NCBI RefSeq assembly: GCF_014203425.1
Contig: NZ_JACHJC010000001.1
Span: forward strand, 5,482,001-5,546,000
DNA from: Micromonospora echinospora
GTDB taxonomy: Bacteria > Actinomycetota > Actinomycetes > Mycobacteriales > Micromonosporaceae
Length of the DNA: 64,000 nt
Reading direction: 5' to 3'
The notes under the pieces were generated by a model. That model saw only the letters and a program-made list of their open reading frames with translations, was not told the origin of the DNA and made no database searches. Shown here piece after piece: positions 54,963-64,000 of the stretch. How positions within the stretch are numbered: the stretch's first letter is position 1; every line of letters starts with the position of its first letter. Made by a program: the position numbers and the translations under genes.

Positions 54963-55181
54963 GACGCGAAGCCTAAGCAGACTTCCACTCGGATGTGCGA
55001 GAACCATGAACTGAATGTGATGCCAATTACCCGCCGGTTTAAGGAGAACCACAGGCGATTTGCCCCTATATGTCGCTTAAATATGGGCAAATCAGGCAGG
55101 CAAGATCGTCACAATCTGTCCAGGTTGGCCCCCTCCGCGGAAGACCGAAAAAAATTTCTGATGAACCGCCGGACGGGCGGG
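54963..55181. other. AT-rich intergenic stretch with a hairpin
   Basis: 219 bp without a supported gene, clearly lower in GC than the surroundings. GATTTGCCC (55057-55065) pairs with GGGCAAATC (55085-55093) around an AT-rich loop. Further down GACCGAAAAAAATTTC holds a seven-A run, read as a T-tract on the minus strand after ctaB, next to a CCGCC/GGCGG stem, so ctaB may terminate there. Confidence 0.5.
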
Positions 55182-56141
55182 TCAGAGCAGGGCGTCGAGC
55201 GCGACGGCGGCGAAGAGGATCGTCAGATACGTGGTGGACCAGTGGAACAGGCGCATCGGCTTGACCGCCTCACCACGCGTGGCCCGCCGGCACAGCTTGT
55301 GCGCCTCGACCAGGAAGATCCCACCCACCACGAGCGCCGTCACGCCGTAGATCGGGCTCATCCCGAGCGGCCAGACCGCCAGCGAGGAGAGCACCGTGAG
55401 CCAGGAGAAGCCGATGATCTCGGCGTTGACCCGCCGGACCGAGGCCACCACCGGCAGCATCGGCACGCCGGCGCGCGCGTAGTCGTCCTTGTACTTGATG
55501 GCCAGCGCGTAGAAGTGCGGCATCTGCCAGAAGAAGACCACAGCGAACAGGCCCCAGGCGGCCGGTGCCAGCGAGCCGGTGACAGCGGCCCAGCCGATCA
55601 GCACCGGCGCGGCCCCGCAGATGCCGCCCCAGAACGTGTTCGCCGCTGTGGTCCGCTTCAGCCACAGCGTGTAGACCAGGTCGTAGTAGGCGATCGCGGC
55701 CAGCGTCAGCACGGTCGCCAGCCAGTTGGTGGTCGCCGCCATCAGCGCCACCGAGACGGCCGCCAGCACCAGGCCGAAGATCAGCGCGCTGCGCGGCGAG
55801 ACCGTGTGTGCGGGCAGCGGGCGGCGCTTGGTGCGCCGCATGAGCTGGTCGATGTCCCGGTCGATGTAGCAGTTCAGGACGCTCGCCGCGCCGGCCGCGA
55901 GCGAACCCCCGACGAGCACGACGGCGACCAGCCACAGCGACGGCATGCCGCCGTCCGCGAGCATCATCGCCGGCACGGTGGTCACCAGCAGCAGCTCGAC
56001 GATCCGCGGCTTGGTCAGCGCCACGTACGCCGCCACGACGGCGCGTACGTCCCGCCGGCCGCTCGCCGGCGCCTCCGCCGCCGTGCCCACCGGCGACTGC
56101 CCGGCAGGGTTGCTGACGGGGCGCTCGGTGATCATGCTCAC
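55182..56141 (-). CDS. ctaB: protoheme IX farnesyltransferase (heme O synthase)
   Basis: 319 residues, UbiA-family prenyltransferase with about nine helices. [20 protein letters not shown] is the first Asp-rich motif and [11 protein letters not shown] the second conserved region. It farnesylates heme b to heme O, the substrate of CtaA. GTG 56141 is chosen because AAGGTGG is six bases upstream; ATG 56135 is also in frame. Divergent from tkt, as in many actinobacteria. Confidence 0.93.
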   Translation of the reverse strand: MSMITERPVSNPAGQSPVGTAAEAPASGRRDVRAVVAAYVALTKPRIVELLLVTTVPAMMLADGGMPSLWLVAVVLVGGSLAAGAASVLNCYIDRDIDQLMRRTKRRPLPAHTVSPRSALIFGLVLAAVSVALMAATTNWLATVLTLAAIAYYDLVYTLWLKRTTAANTFWGGICGAAPVLIGWAAVTGSLAPAAWGLFAVVFFWQMPHFYALAIKYKDDYARAGVPMLPVVASVRRVNAEIIGFSWLTVLSSLAVWPLGMSPIYGVTALVVGGIFLVEAHKLCRRATRGEAVKPMRLFHWSTTYLTILFAAVALDALL

Positions 56142-56404
56142 GGATTGCCACCTTCCGGCATCGGCGGGGGAGGTCGTTCGGCCCGGACCCTTCGAGGTCC
56201 ACACACCGCCCCACACACTACGCGGCGTCGTTTTGGCTGCCCCGCGGACCCGGCAACGGTGCGAGCGGTCACACCTGCGGTTGAACGACCGAACGTTCGC
56301 GATCCGTACAGAACAGCATGCTGAGATCCCCGGGCGGACGTTTAGCACCGCTCGATAGGGTCATCAGTGAGGGTTCCGCCCATCTGCCGAGGAGCACAAC
56401 CATC

Positions 56405-58543
56405 GTGGCTGCCAACCGACCCGAGCTTCCCGCTCTCAACTGGTCCGACCTCGACCGCAGGGCCGTCGACACGGTCCGCGTGCTGGCCATGGACGCCGTG
56501 GAGAAATCCGGCAACGGCCACCCGGGGACGGCGATGAGCCTCGCCCCGGCGGCGTACCTGCTCTTCAACCGGGTCATGCGGCACAATCCCGCCGACCCGA
56601 ACTGGCCCGGACGCGACCGGTTCGTGCTCTCCGCCGGCCACTCCAGCCTGACGCTCTACATCCAGCTCTTCCTCTCCGGCTACCCGCTCGCGCTGGACGA
56701 CCTCAAGGCGCTGCGCCAGTGGGGCTCGCTCACCCCGGGTCACCCGGAGCACGGCCACACCCCGGGCGTGGAGACCACCACCGGGCCGCTCGGCCAGGGC
56801 CTCGGCAACGCGGTCGGCATGGCCATGGCGGCCCGCCGCGAGCGCGGCCTGTTCGACCCCGAGCCGGACCGCGCCGACTCGCCGTTCCGGCACGACATCT
56901 GGTGCATCGCCTCCGACGGTGACATCGAGGAGGGCATCACCCACGAGGCCAGCGCGCTCGCCGGTCACCAGCAGCTCGGCAACCTCTGCGTGATCTACGA
57001 CGACAACGAGATCTCGATCGAGGACGACACCCGCATCGCCAAGAGCGAGGACGTCGCGGCCCGCTACGAGGCGTACGGCTGGCACGTGCAGACCGTCGAC
57101 TGGCGCAGCGGCGACGCCGACCAGGGCGACTACCACGAGGACGTGGAGGCGCTGTACCAGGCACTGCTGTCCGCCAAGGCGGAGACCGGCCGGCCGTCGT
57201 TCATCGCGCTGCGCACGATCATCGGCTGGCCCGCGCCGAACAAGCAGAACACCGGCAAGATCCACGGCTCGGCGCTCGGCGCGGACGAGGTCAAGGCCAC
57301 CAAGGAAATCCTCGGCTTCGACCCGCAGCGCACCTTCGAGATCGACGAGGAGGTGCTCAAGCACGCACGCCAGGTGCTGGAGCGCGGCGCGCAGGAGCAG
57401 GCCGAGTGGACCACCGGGTTCGACGCCTGGGCGCAGGCCAACCCGGAGCGCAAGGCGCTGTGGGACCGGATGGCCACCCGTACCCTGCCGACCGGCTGGA
57501 CCGACGCGCTGCCCACCTTCGGCGCGGACGCCAAGGGCGTCGCCACCCGGGCCGCCTCCGGCAAGATCCTGGAGGCCCTGGCGCCGGTGCTGCCCGAGCT
57601 GTGGGGCGGCTCGGCCGACCTGGCCGACAGCAACAACACCACCATGAAGGGCGAGCGGTCGTTCGTCCCGGCCGCGCACGCCACCAAGGACTTCCCCGGC
57701 GACGAGTACGGCCGCACGCTGCACTTCGGCATCCGTGAGCACGCCATGGGCTCGATCCTCAACGGCATCGTCCTGCACGGCGGCACCCGTCCGTACGGCG
57801 GCACGTTCCTGGTGTTCAGCGACTACATGCGCCCGGCGGTGCGGCTGGCCGCGCTGATGAAGCTGCCGGTGACCTACGTCTGGACGCACGACTCGATCGG
57901 CCTCGGCGAGGACGGCCCGACGCACCAGCCGATCGAGCACCTGACCGCGCTGCGGGCCATCCCCGGCCTGGACGTGGTCCGCCCGGCCGACGCCAACGAG
58001 ACGGTGTGGGCGTGGCGGCAGGCGCTGGAGCACACCGACCGGCCGACCGCGCTGGCGCTCAGCCGCCAGGCGCTGCCCACCTTCGACCGCACCGACCTGG
58101 CCGGCGCCGAGGGCGTCGCCAAGGGTGGGTACGTGCTGGCCGAGGCGTCCGGCGGCAAGCCGCAGGTGATCCTGATCGGCACCGGCTCGGAGGTGCAGCT
58201 CTGCCTCACCGCGCGGGAGCGGCTGGAGGCCGACGGCACCCCCACCCGGGTCGTCTCGATGCCCTGCCAGGAGTGGTTCTTCGCGCAGGACGAGGCGTAC
58301 CGGGAGTCGGTGCTGCCTCGCGGGGTAAAGGCACGGGTGAGCGTGGAGGCGGGCATCGCGATGTCCTGGCGGGCGATCGTCGGCGACAGCGGCGAGTGCG
58401 TGAGCATCGAGCACTACGGCGCCAGCGCCCCGCACACCGTGCTCTTCGAGCAGTTCGGGTTCACCCCCGACCGGATCGTGGCCGCCGCGCACGCGGCGCT
58501 GACCCGGGTGGGCGACATCACCGGTTTCACGACCGGCAACTGA
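56405..58543 (+). CDS. tkt: transketolase
   Basis: 712 residues. [14 protein letters not shown] (N-terminal), thiamine-diphosphate motif [16 protein letters not shown] region ([17 protein letters not shown]), [19 protein letters not shown] and [14 protein letters not shown] are all present. It transfers two-carbon units in the pentose-phosphate pathway. GTG 56405 is preceded by GAGGAG. TAGGGT (56357-56362) may be its -10 box. Confidence 0.96.
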   Translation: MAANRPELPALNWSDLDRRAVDTVRVLAMDAVEKSGNGHPGTAMSLAPAAYLLFNRVMRHNPADPNWPGRDRFVLSAGHSSLTLYIQLFLSGYPLALDDLKALRQWGSLTPGHPEHGHTPGVETTTGPLGQGLGNAVGMAMAARRERGLFDPEPDRADSPFRHDIWCIASDGDIEEGITHEASALAGHQQLGNLCVIYDDNEISIEDDTRIAKSEDVAARYEAYGWHVQTVDWRSGDADQGDYHEDVEALYQALLSAKAETGRPSFIALRTIIGWPAPNKQNTGKIHGSALGADEVKATKEILGFDPQRTFEIDEEVLKHARQVLERGAQEQAEWTTGFDAWAQANPERKALWDRMATRTLPTGWTDALPTFGADAKGVATRAASGKILEALAPVLPELWGGSADLADSNNTTMKGERSFVPAAHATKDFPGDEYGRTLHFGIREHAMGSILNGIVLHGGTRPYGGTFLVFSDYMRPAVRLAALMKLPVTYVWTHDSIGLGEDGPTHQPIEHLTALRAIPGLDVVRPADANETVWAWRQALEHTDRPTALALSRQALPTFDRTDLAGAEGVAKGGYVLAEASGGKPQVILIGTGSEVQLCLTARERLEADGTPTRVVSMPCQEWFFAQDEAYRESVLPRGVKARVSVEAGIAMSWRAIVGDSGECVSIEHYGASAPHTVLFEQFGFTPDRIVAAAHAALTRVGDITGFTTGN

Positions 58544-58559
58544 GGGGAGCGTCGACGTC

Positions 58560-59738
58560 ATGACGGACAGACTGAGCGAGCTGCAGGGCGCCGGGGTGGC
58601 GATCTGGCTCGACGATCTTTCCCGGGTACGGCTGAGCTCCGGCGGGCTGGACAAGCTGCGCCGGGAGAGCCACGTGGCCGGGGTGACCACCAACCCGACG
58701 ATCTTCGCCAAGGCGCTGAGCGACGCCGACGAGTACGACTGGCAGCTTCGTGACCTCGCCGTCCGTGGTGTGGACGTCGAGGAGGCGGTCCGCATGCTCA
58801 CCACGTACGACGTGCGGTGGGCCTGCGACGTGATGCGCCCCTCGTACGAGACCAGCGCCGGCGTGGACGGCCGGGTGTCGATCGAGGTGGACCCCCGCTC
58901 GGCGCACGACGCGGCGAAGACCGTCGCCGAGGCCAAGGCGCTGTGGTGGCTGGTCGACCGGCCGAACCTGTTCATCAAGATCCCGGCCACCGAGGAGGGC
59001 CTGCCGGCGATCACCGCGACGCTCGCCGAGGGGATCAGCGTCAACGTCACGCTGATCTTCGGCCTGGACCGGTACTCGCAGGTGATGGAGGCGTTCCTGG
59101 CCGGGCTGGAGCAGGCGCAGGCGAACGGGCACGACCTGTCCAAGATCGGCTCGGTCGCCTCGTTCTTCGTCTCCCGGGTCGACAGCGAGGTGGACAAGCG
59201 GCTGGAGAAGATCGGCTCCGACCAGGCCAAGGCGCTGCGCGGCAAGGCAGCTGTCGCCAACGCCCGGCTGGCGTACGAGCGCTACGGCGAGGTCTTCTCC
59301 TCGGCGCGCTGGCAGAAGCTGGCCGACGCGGGCGCCCACCCGCAGCGCCCGCTGTGGGCCTCCACCTCGACGAAGAACCCGGACTACCGGGACGTCATCT
59401 ACGTCGAGGAGCTGATCGCGCCCGGCACCGTCAACACCATGCCGGAGCCGGTCGTCCACGCGTACGCCGAGCACGGCGAGACCAAGCCGGACACCGTCAC
59501 CGTGGCGTACGACGACGCCCGCAAGGTCTTCGCGGACCTCCAGTCGGTGGGCGTGGACCTCTCCGACGTCATCGCCACGCTGGAACGCGAGGGCGTGGAG
59601 AAGTTCGAGGCGAGCTGGGTGGAGCTGCTGGAGGGGGTCAAGAAGTCCCTCGCCCAGGCGGCCAAGGGATCGGGCAGCCCGCACCGGGCCGCCGAGGAGA
59701 ACGCGCAGGCGGCCCAGCAGGCCGGCGGCAACGCGTGA
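58560..59738 (+). CDS. tal: transaldolase
   Basis: 392 residues, the long actinobacterial type. [15 protein letters not shown], the Schiff-base lysine in [12 protein letters not shown] and [13 protein letters not shown] fit TAL family motifs. ATG 58560 after GAGGGGAG, 16 bases from tkt, so one transcript. A strong hairpin follows the stop. Confidence 0.96.
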   Translation: MTDRLSELQGAGVAIWLDDLSRVRLSSGGLDKLRRESHVAGVTTNPTIFAKALSDADEYDWQLRDLAVRGVDVEEAVRMLTTYDVRWACDVMRPSYETSAGVDGRVSIEVDPRSAHDAAKTVAEAKALWWLVDRPNLFIKIPATEEGLPAITATLAEGISVNVTLIFGLDRYSQVMEAFLAGLEQAQANGHDLSKIGSVASFFVSRVDSEVDKRLEKIGSDQAKALRGKAAVANARLAYERYGEVFSSARWQKLADAGAHPQRPLWASTSTKNPDYRDVIYVEELIAPGTVNTMPEPVVHAYAEHGETKPDTVTVAYDDARKVFADLQSVGVDLSDVIATLEREGVEKFEASWVELLEGVKKSLAQAAKGSGSPHRAAEENAQAAQQAGGNA

Positions 59739-59750
59739 CCGACGGCGTCC

Positions 59751-59783
59751 GACGCGTCCCGGGGCCGGGCCCCGGGACGCGTC
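59751..59783 (+). terminator. terminator after tkt-tal
   Basis: 16-bp inverted repeat GACGCGTCCCGGGGCC / GGCCCCGGGACGCGTC almost without loop, 12 bp after the tal stop. It separates tkt-tal from the PGI-like-zwf-opcA group. Confidence 0.75.
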
Positions 59784-59809
59784 GCGCCGTACCGTGGAAC
59801 GGGTGAGAG

Positions 59810-59928
59810 GTGGCCCCGTGAGCGCGAGGAGTGAGCCGGGTCTGCGAGCCCCGCAGTCGCGAACTGAGGTAGCCCCGTGAGCGCGAGGAGTGAGCCGGGT
59901 CTGCGAGCCCCGCAGTCGCGAACTGAGG
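59810..59928. repeat. two tandem copies of a 59-bp repeat
   Basis: Two nearly identical units (one or two base differences) containing GTGAGCGCGAGGAGTGAGCC and a CTGCG-AGCCC-CGCAG hairpin. Each unit is also a small ORF, described separately. I recall similar sequences near many Micromonospora and Salinispora gene starts. Confidence 0.85.
59818..59880 (+). CDS. 20-codon mini-ORF, copy 1
   Basis: GTG to TGA, peptide with the core SARSEPGLRAPQSRTE ending VAP. Its stop codon overlaps the GTG of copy 2 (GTGA). Translation is not proven; listed because the exact coupling of two copies to a real gene is unlikely by chance. Confidence 0.35.
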   Translation: MSARSEPGLRAPQSRTEVAP

Positions 59929-59939
59929 GGATGCCGTGA
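59877..59939 (+). CDS. 20-codon mini-ORF, copy 2
   Basis: Same peptide core as copy 1, ending GMP. Starts at the GTG inside copy 1's GTGA and its own stop overlaps the GTG of the PGI-like gene at 59936, also as GTGA. The three reading frames form a coupled chain. Confidence 0.35.
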   Translation: MSARSEPGLRAPQSRTEGMP

Positions 59940-61504
59940 GTGACCTGCTGGCCGGGCGGGCGGACATGGCCGCCGGCCTGGCCGTGCGCGGCGCCGACGC
60001 CCTCGGCGCGTCGGCGCGGGCCACGCTCGTCTCCCACGACGTCCCGGCCCGGCTCGCCGCGGGGGACCCGGCCCTCTGGGGGCCCGCCGCCGAGACCGCG
60101 GCGCTCACCCGGCTGGGCTGGCTGCACGCCCACCGGCGCAGCCGGGACCTGCTCCCCCAGCTCGCCGAACTGGCCGACGAGCTGGACGATCTGGACCACG
60201 TGGTGCTGGCCGGCGACCGCGGCGACACGCTCGCCGCCGAGGTCGTCGCCGAGTGCCTGGGCCGCCGGGTGACGGTGCTCGACACCGCCGATCCGGGGCC
60301 GGCGCGGGCCGCGCTCGCCGACCGCCCGGCGCGTACCCTCCTGGTGCTCGCCGCCCGGCACGGCCTGGACCGGACCACCGACGCCCACCTGCGCGCCTAC
60401 CGGCAGGCGTGGGCCGACGAGGGCCCGGACGCGGCCCGGCACGTCGTGGTGGTCACCGAGCCCGGCACGGAACTCGCGGCGCGCGCCGACGAGCTGGGCG
60501 CCGTGGTGCTCCCGGCCGAGCCCGGTGTGGCCGGGCCGTGGGCCGCGCTCACCGCGTTCGGCCTGGTCCCGGCGGCGCTGGCCGGCGCGCCGGTCACCGA
60601 GGTGCTGGACGAGGCGGAGGCGCTCACCGGCGCGCTCGACCGGGACCGGGACAATCCGGGCCTCGCGCTCGGCGCGGCCCTGGGCGCGGCGGCCGGCGAG
60701 GGTCGGGACACGATCGCGCTGGTCCCCGACGGCACCGGACTCGACGGCCTGGGCCGCTGGGCGCGCGCGCTGCTCGCCGACGCGACCGGCGGGCGGATCC
60801 TGCCGCTGGTCGCGGAATCCCCGGGCTCCCCCGGCGCCACCGGGCCGGGCGTGCTCACAGTCGGTCTCGGCGGCGCCCTCGGCGCCGGCGTCGGTCCGGG
60901 CGTGGCCGCCGACGTGGCGGTCAACGGGCCGCTCGGCGCGCACCTGCTCACCTGGGCCTACGCCGCCGCGACCGCCGCGGTGACGCTGCGGACCGACCCG
61001 TTCGCGGCGCCCGCCGCCGCAGTGGCCGGCGACGAGCCGGACAGCGGGCCGCCGTCGTCGGTCGAGGACGCGATCGAGGTGTACGCCCCGAGCGACGCGC
61101 CGGCCGACCTGACCGGCGCGCTGCGCTGGCTGCTCGACGGGCTGGGCGAACGGGAGCACCTCGCGGTCACCGCGTACCTCGACCCGCGGGCCGACGCGGC
61201 GGTGGCCGGGCTGCGCCCGCTGCTGGCGCGGCACACCGGACGGCCGGTCACCTTCGCCTGGGGACCGCGCCGGCCGGAGCACACCGACACCCGCGGCCGG
61301 CACCTCCAGATCACCGGTGCGGTCACCGATGATCTGGAAGTGCCCGGCCGTCCGTACACCTTCGCGCAGCTCCAGGCGGCCCAGGCCGCCGGTGACCGGC
61401 TGGCCCTGGCCGGCCGGGAACGACCGGTGCTGCGACTGCACCTGACCAAGCGGGCGGCTGGCGTCGCCCAGCTGCTGGATACGGCCGGACGGACACGCAC
61501 GTGA
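59936..61504 (+). CDS. PGI-like SIS-domain protein, probably altered or non-catalytic
   Basis: 522 residues, similar over its length to actinobacterial glucose-6-phosphate isomerase ([33 protein letters not shown], and [20 protein letters not shown] are recognisable). The phosphate/sugar motifs are lost: the GGSS loop reads GDRGD at 93-97, the SKSGGT loop reads ARHGLDR at 140-146, and GGRYSALT reads AGPWAALT at 199-206. The HSTGQxHKGG region reads [11 protein letters not shown]. Placed between tal and zwf, overlapping zwf's open frame. Likely a PGI-derived regulatory or structural protein. Confidence 0.65.
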   Translation: MSDLLAGRADMAAGLAVRGADALGASARATLVSHDVPARLAAGDPALWGPAAETAALTRLGWLHAHRRSRDLLPQLAELADELDDLDHVVLAGDRGDTLAAEVVAECLGRRVTVLDTADPGPARAALADRPARTLLVLAARHGLDRTTDAHLRAYRQAWADEGPDAARHVVVVTEPGTELAARADELGAVVLPAEPGVAGPWAALTAFGLVPAALAGAPVTEVLDEAEALTGALDRDRDNPGLALGAALGAAAGEGRDTIALVPDGTGLDGLGRWARALLADATGGRILPLVAESPGSPGATGPGVLTVGLGGALGAGVGPGVAADVAVNGPLGAHLLTWAYAAATAAVTLRTDPFAAPAAAVAGDEPDSGPPSSVEDAIEVYAPSDAPADLTGALRWLLDGLGEREHLAVTAYLDPRADAAVAGLRPLLARHTGRPVTFAWGPRRPEHTDTRGRHLQITGAVTDDLEVPGRPYTFAQLQAAQAAGDRLALAGRERPVLRLHLTKRAAGVAQLLDTAGRTRT

Positions 61505-61554
61505 CGATCAATGACCTGGAATCAGCGGACCGAGACGCAGGAGGAGGTGGCCCG

Positions 61555-63069
61555 GTGAACCCGCTGCGCGACGTGCAGGACCGGCGGTTGCCCCGGATCC
61601 CCGAGCCGTGTGCCCTGGTGATCTTCGGGGTGACCGGCGATCTGGCCCGCAAGAAGCTGCTGCCGGCGGTCTACGACCTGGCCAACCGAGGGCTCCTGCC
61701 GCCCGGGTTCGTGGTGCTCGGCTTCGCCCGCCGGGACTGGGGCGACGGCGACTTCGAGTCGGTGGCGCACGAGGCGGCCAAGAAGCACGCCCGTACCCCC
61801 TGGCGGGAAGAGGTGTGGGCCCGGCTGGCCGGCAACATCAAGTTCGTCGGCGGCTCGTTCGACGACGACGCCGCGTTCGACCAGCTCGCCGCCACCCTCG
61901 ACGAGCTGCGCGACTCGCACGGCATCGCCGGCAACGCCGCCTTCTACTTCTCCATCCCCCCGGCGGCCTTCCCGGTGGTGCTCAAGCAGCTCGCCCGCAC
62001 CGGCATGGCGGACAACGACAAGTCCGGCGGCTGGCGCCGCGTGGTGGTGGAGAAGCCGTTCGGCAACGACCTGCCCTCGGCCAAGGCGCTCAACGACCTG
62101 GTCGACGACGTCTTCACCAGCCAGGACGTCTTCCGGATCGACCACTACCTGGGCAAGGAGACGGTCCAGAACATCCTGGCGCTGCGGTTCGCGAACAACC
62201 TGTTCGAGCCGCTGTGGAACTCCAAGTACGTCGACTCGGTGCAGATCACCATGGCCGAGGACGTCGGCATCGGCACCCGGGCCGCCTTCTACGACTCCGT
62301 CGGCACCGCCCGCGACGTGCTCCAGAACCATCTGCTCCAACTGCTCGCCCTGGTCGCGATGGAGGAGCCGACCAGCTTCGACGCCGACGAGATCCGCGCC
62401 GAGAAGCTCAAGGTGCTCAAGGCGATCACCGTGCCGCGCGACGTCTCCCAGGACACCGTGCGCGGCCAGTACCTGCCCGGCTGGGTGGGCGGCGAGCGCG
62501 CCAAGGGCTACCTGGAGGAGGAAGGCGTCCCGGAGGGCTCCACCACCGAGACGTACGTGGCGGTGAAGCTGGGCATCCAGAACCGGCGCTGGGCCGGGGT
62601 GCCGTTCTACATCCGGGCCGGCAAGCGGCTGCCCCGGCGGGTCACCGAGGTGGCCATCATGTTCAAGAAGGCGCCGCACCTGCCGTTCAACGCCGCCGAC
62701 ATGGAGTCCCTCGGCCCCAACCAGCTCGTCATCCGGGTGCAGCCGGACGAGGGCGTGGTGCTGAAGTTCGGCTCCAAGGTGCCGGGCACCACGATGGAGG
62801 TCCGCGACATCGCGATGGACTTCCAGTACGGCGAGGCGTTCACCGAGTCCAGCCCCGAGGCGTACGAGCGGCTCGTGCTGGACGTGCTGATCGGCGACCG
62901 GACGCTGTTCCCGGACGCCGCCGAGGTCGAGCAGAGCTGGCAGGTCGTCGACCCGCTGGAACACGCCTGGGAGGGCACCACGCCGGAGCCGTACCGGGCC
63001 GGCGAGTGGGGACCCCGGGCTGCCGACGAGATGCTGGCCCGCGAGGGCCGGGCTTGGAGAAGAGCATGA
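61555..63069 (+). CDS. zwf: glucose-6-phosphate 1-dehydrogenase
   Basis: 504 residues. [19 protein letters not shown] is the NADP-binding start, [11 protein letters not shown] and [13 protein letters not shown] the active-site motifs. It produces 6-phosphogluconolactone and NADPH. I prefer GTG 61555, which follows AGGAGGAGGTGG (61539-61550); GTG 61501 overlaps the PGI-like stop and is also in frame, giving 522 residues. OpcA, its assembly partner, follows by a four-base overlap. Confidence 0.95.
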   Translation: MNPLRDVQDRRLPRIPEPCALVIFGVTGDLARKKLLPAVYDLANRGLLPPGFVVLGFARRDWGDGDFESVAHEAAKKHARTPWREEVWARLAGNIKFVGGSFDDDAAFDQLAATLDELRDSHGIAGNAAFYFSIPPAAFPVVLKQLARTGMADNDKSGGWRRVVVEKPFGNDLPSAKALNDLVDDVFTSQDVFRIDHYLGKETVQNILALRFANNLFEPLWNSKYVDSVQITMAEDVGIGTRAAFYDSVGTARDVLQNHLLQLLALVAMEEPTSFDADEIRAEKLKVLKAITVPRDVSQDTVRGQYLPGWVGGERAKGYLEEEGVPEGSTTETYVAVKLGIQNRRWAGVPFYIRAGKRLPRRVTEVAIMFKKAPHLPFNAADMESLGPNQLVIRVQPDEGVVLKFGSKVPGTTMEVRDIAMDFQYGEAFTESSPEAYERLVLDVLIGDRTLFPDAAEVEQSWQVVDPLEHAWEGTTPEPYRAGEWGPRAADEMLAREGRAWRRA

Positions 63070-64000
63070 TCGGGCTGTGGGACACCACCGGCAACGAGGT
63101 GGTCAAGGCGCTGGCCGCGGAACGGCGCAGCGCGGGCGGGGTGGCCAGCGGCATGGCCCTCACGCTGATCGTGGTGGTGGACGAGAAGCGGGTCCGGGAG
63201 GCCGAGGCGGCCGCCACCATCGCCGCGGCGGCGCACCCCTGCCGCCTGCTCGTGGTGGTCCGCTCCGACGTGGAGCGCGACCGCAACCGGCTGGACGCGG
63301 AGATCGTCGTGGGCGGCCGGCTCGGGCCGTGCGAGGCGGTGGTGACCCGGATGTACGGGCGGCTCGCGCTGCACGCCGAATCCGTGGTGATGCCGCTGCT
63401 GGTGCCGGACGTGCCGGTGGTGACCTGGTGGCACGGCGAGCCGCCGGAGGAGATCGCCACCGACTTCCTCGGTGTGGTGGCCGACCGGCGGATCACCGAC
63501 TCGGCGCAGGCGGCCGACCCGATCGTCGCGCTGCGGCAGCGGGCCCACGACTACGCCCCCGGCGACACCGACCTGGCGTGGACCCGGATCACCCCGTGGC
63601 GCACGCTCGTGGCGGGCGCGTTCGACACCACCCAGGCCCGGGTCACCGAGGCGAGCGTGGTGGCGCCCCAGTCGGACCCGACGGCGGCGCTGATGAGCGG
63701 ATGGCTCAAGGCCCGGCTCGGCATCGAACCGGCCTGGCAGCGGTCCGACGAGTTCCCGCGGATGCGTCAGGTGCAGCTGCGCTGCGCCAACGGCGACGAG
63801 CTGACGCTGACCCGGGACGACAGCATCGCGGTGTTCCGGCGTACCGGGCAGGAGGACCGCACGCTGCCGCTGGTCCGCCGGCCGCTCGGCGACGAGCTGG
63901 CCGAGGAGCTGCGCCGCCTCGACGCCGACCAGGTGTACGCGGAGGCGCTCGGCGCCGCGGCCGGGATCACCGGACTCGACCAGCGTCCGGCCCAGCGGGT
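63066..64000 (+). CDS. opcA: glucose-6-phosphate dehydrogenase assembly protein OpcA (3' end beyond window)
   Basis: About 311 codons visible, starting [20 protein letters not shown], with [21 protein letters not shown] and [21 protein letters not shown]. These match OpcA, which is needed for assembly or redox control of actinobacterial Zwf. ATG 63066 overlaps the zwf stop (ATGA). The gene is cut by the window end, not broken. Confidence 0.93.
   Translation, partial: MIGLWDTTGNEVVKALAAERRSAGGVASGMALTLIVVVDEKRVREAEAAATIAAAAHPCRLLVVVRSDVERDRNRLDAEIVVGGRLGPCEAVVTRMYGRLALHAESVVMPLLVPDVPVVTWWHGEPPEEIATDFLGVVADRRITDSAQAADPIVALRQRAHDYAPGDTDLAWTRITPWRTLVAGAFDTTQARVTEASVVAPQSDPTAALMSGWLKARLGIEPAWQRSDEFPRMRQVQLRCANGDELTLTRDDSIAVFRRTGQEDRTLPLVRRPLGDELAEELRRLDADQVYAEALGAAAGITGLDQRPAQR

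Noticed and set aside
61501..61554. Zwf start at GTG 61501
   Set aside because: Kept as an alternative only; the GTG at 61555 has a near-ideal ribosome site and family-typical N-terminus.

Overview
The window is very GC-rich (roughly 70-75% by eye), with GTG/TTG starts, four-base start/stop overlaps, many probable leaderless genes and Streptomyces-type families such as a conservon, DUF2630, TIGR04222 and acVLRF1. Gene order and protein style point to a Micromonosporaceae chromosome (Micromonospora or Salinispora-like). That assignment is inference from recognised families; no 16S gene or other marker is present. No tRNA, rRNA, CRISPR array, phage or transposase was seen.

Layout. 0.1-5.3 kb: an APC permease and small household genes (NTF2-like, papain-like NlpC/P60, alpha/beta hydrolase, DedA, VOC). 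5.4-8.3 kb: aconitase. 8.5-9.8 kb: a secreted trypsin-like protease and a tiny membrane protein sharing its propeptide-like motif. 9.8-13.8 kb: SRPBCC, DUF1877, an SDR/LysR divergent pair and a GNAT enzyme. 13.9-21.7 kb: one minus-strand block with a P450, a class I terpene synthase and a class II diterpene cyclase, followed by a complete conservon (cvnA-B-C-D). 22-25.7 kb: DUF2630, a RIO-like kinase, a HAD phosphatase, a nitrilase-family enzyme and a TetR repressor that looks like AcnR. 25.8-27.9 kb: a coupled three-gene operon of a TIGR04222 membrane protein with a Cys/Gly tail, a DUF692/MNIO iron oxidase and a small partner. 28-36.8 kb: an atypical SDR, a Mug-like glycosylase, an ABC exporter, enoyl-CoA hydratase, an HTH protein, a CadD-like transporter, an ABC-F ATPase and a zinc peptidase. 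36.9-43.5 kb: a secreted RCC1-repeat protein, acVLRF1, a giant secreted M12B-type metalloprotease and a LysE exporter. 44.1-50.9 kb: the suf Fe-S assembly operon (sufR-B-D-Rieske-C-S-U-T). 51-56.1 kb: heme A biosynthesis (ctaA, ctaB) around a beta-helix protein, an ATP-grasp enzyme and a small unknown. 56.4-64 kb: the pentose-phosphate cluster tkt-tal, a PGI-like gene, zwf and the start of opcA.

How they work together. suf supplies Fe-S clusters, for instance to aconitase; ctaA/ctaB make heme for terminal oxidases; tkt-tal-zwf-opcA form the pentose-phosphate pathway. An aconitase repressor candidate lies about 20 kb from acnA, and both promoters carry nearly the same palindrome. The terpene block probably makes an oxidised labdane-type diterpenoid, with the conservon as a candidate signalling partner.

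Most unusual items: the MNIO operon with a Cys-rich membrane substrate candidate; a PGI homologue that has lost its phosphate-binding motifs; two tandem 20-codon mini-ORFs coupled to that gene; a stand-alone propeptide-like membrane peptide beside a secreted protease; 77-bp palindromic repeats; and a G-quadruplex-forming pentanucleotide array.
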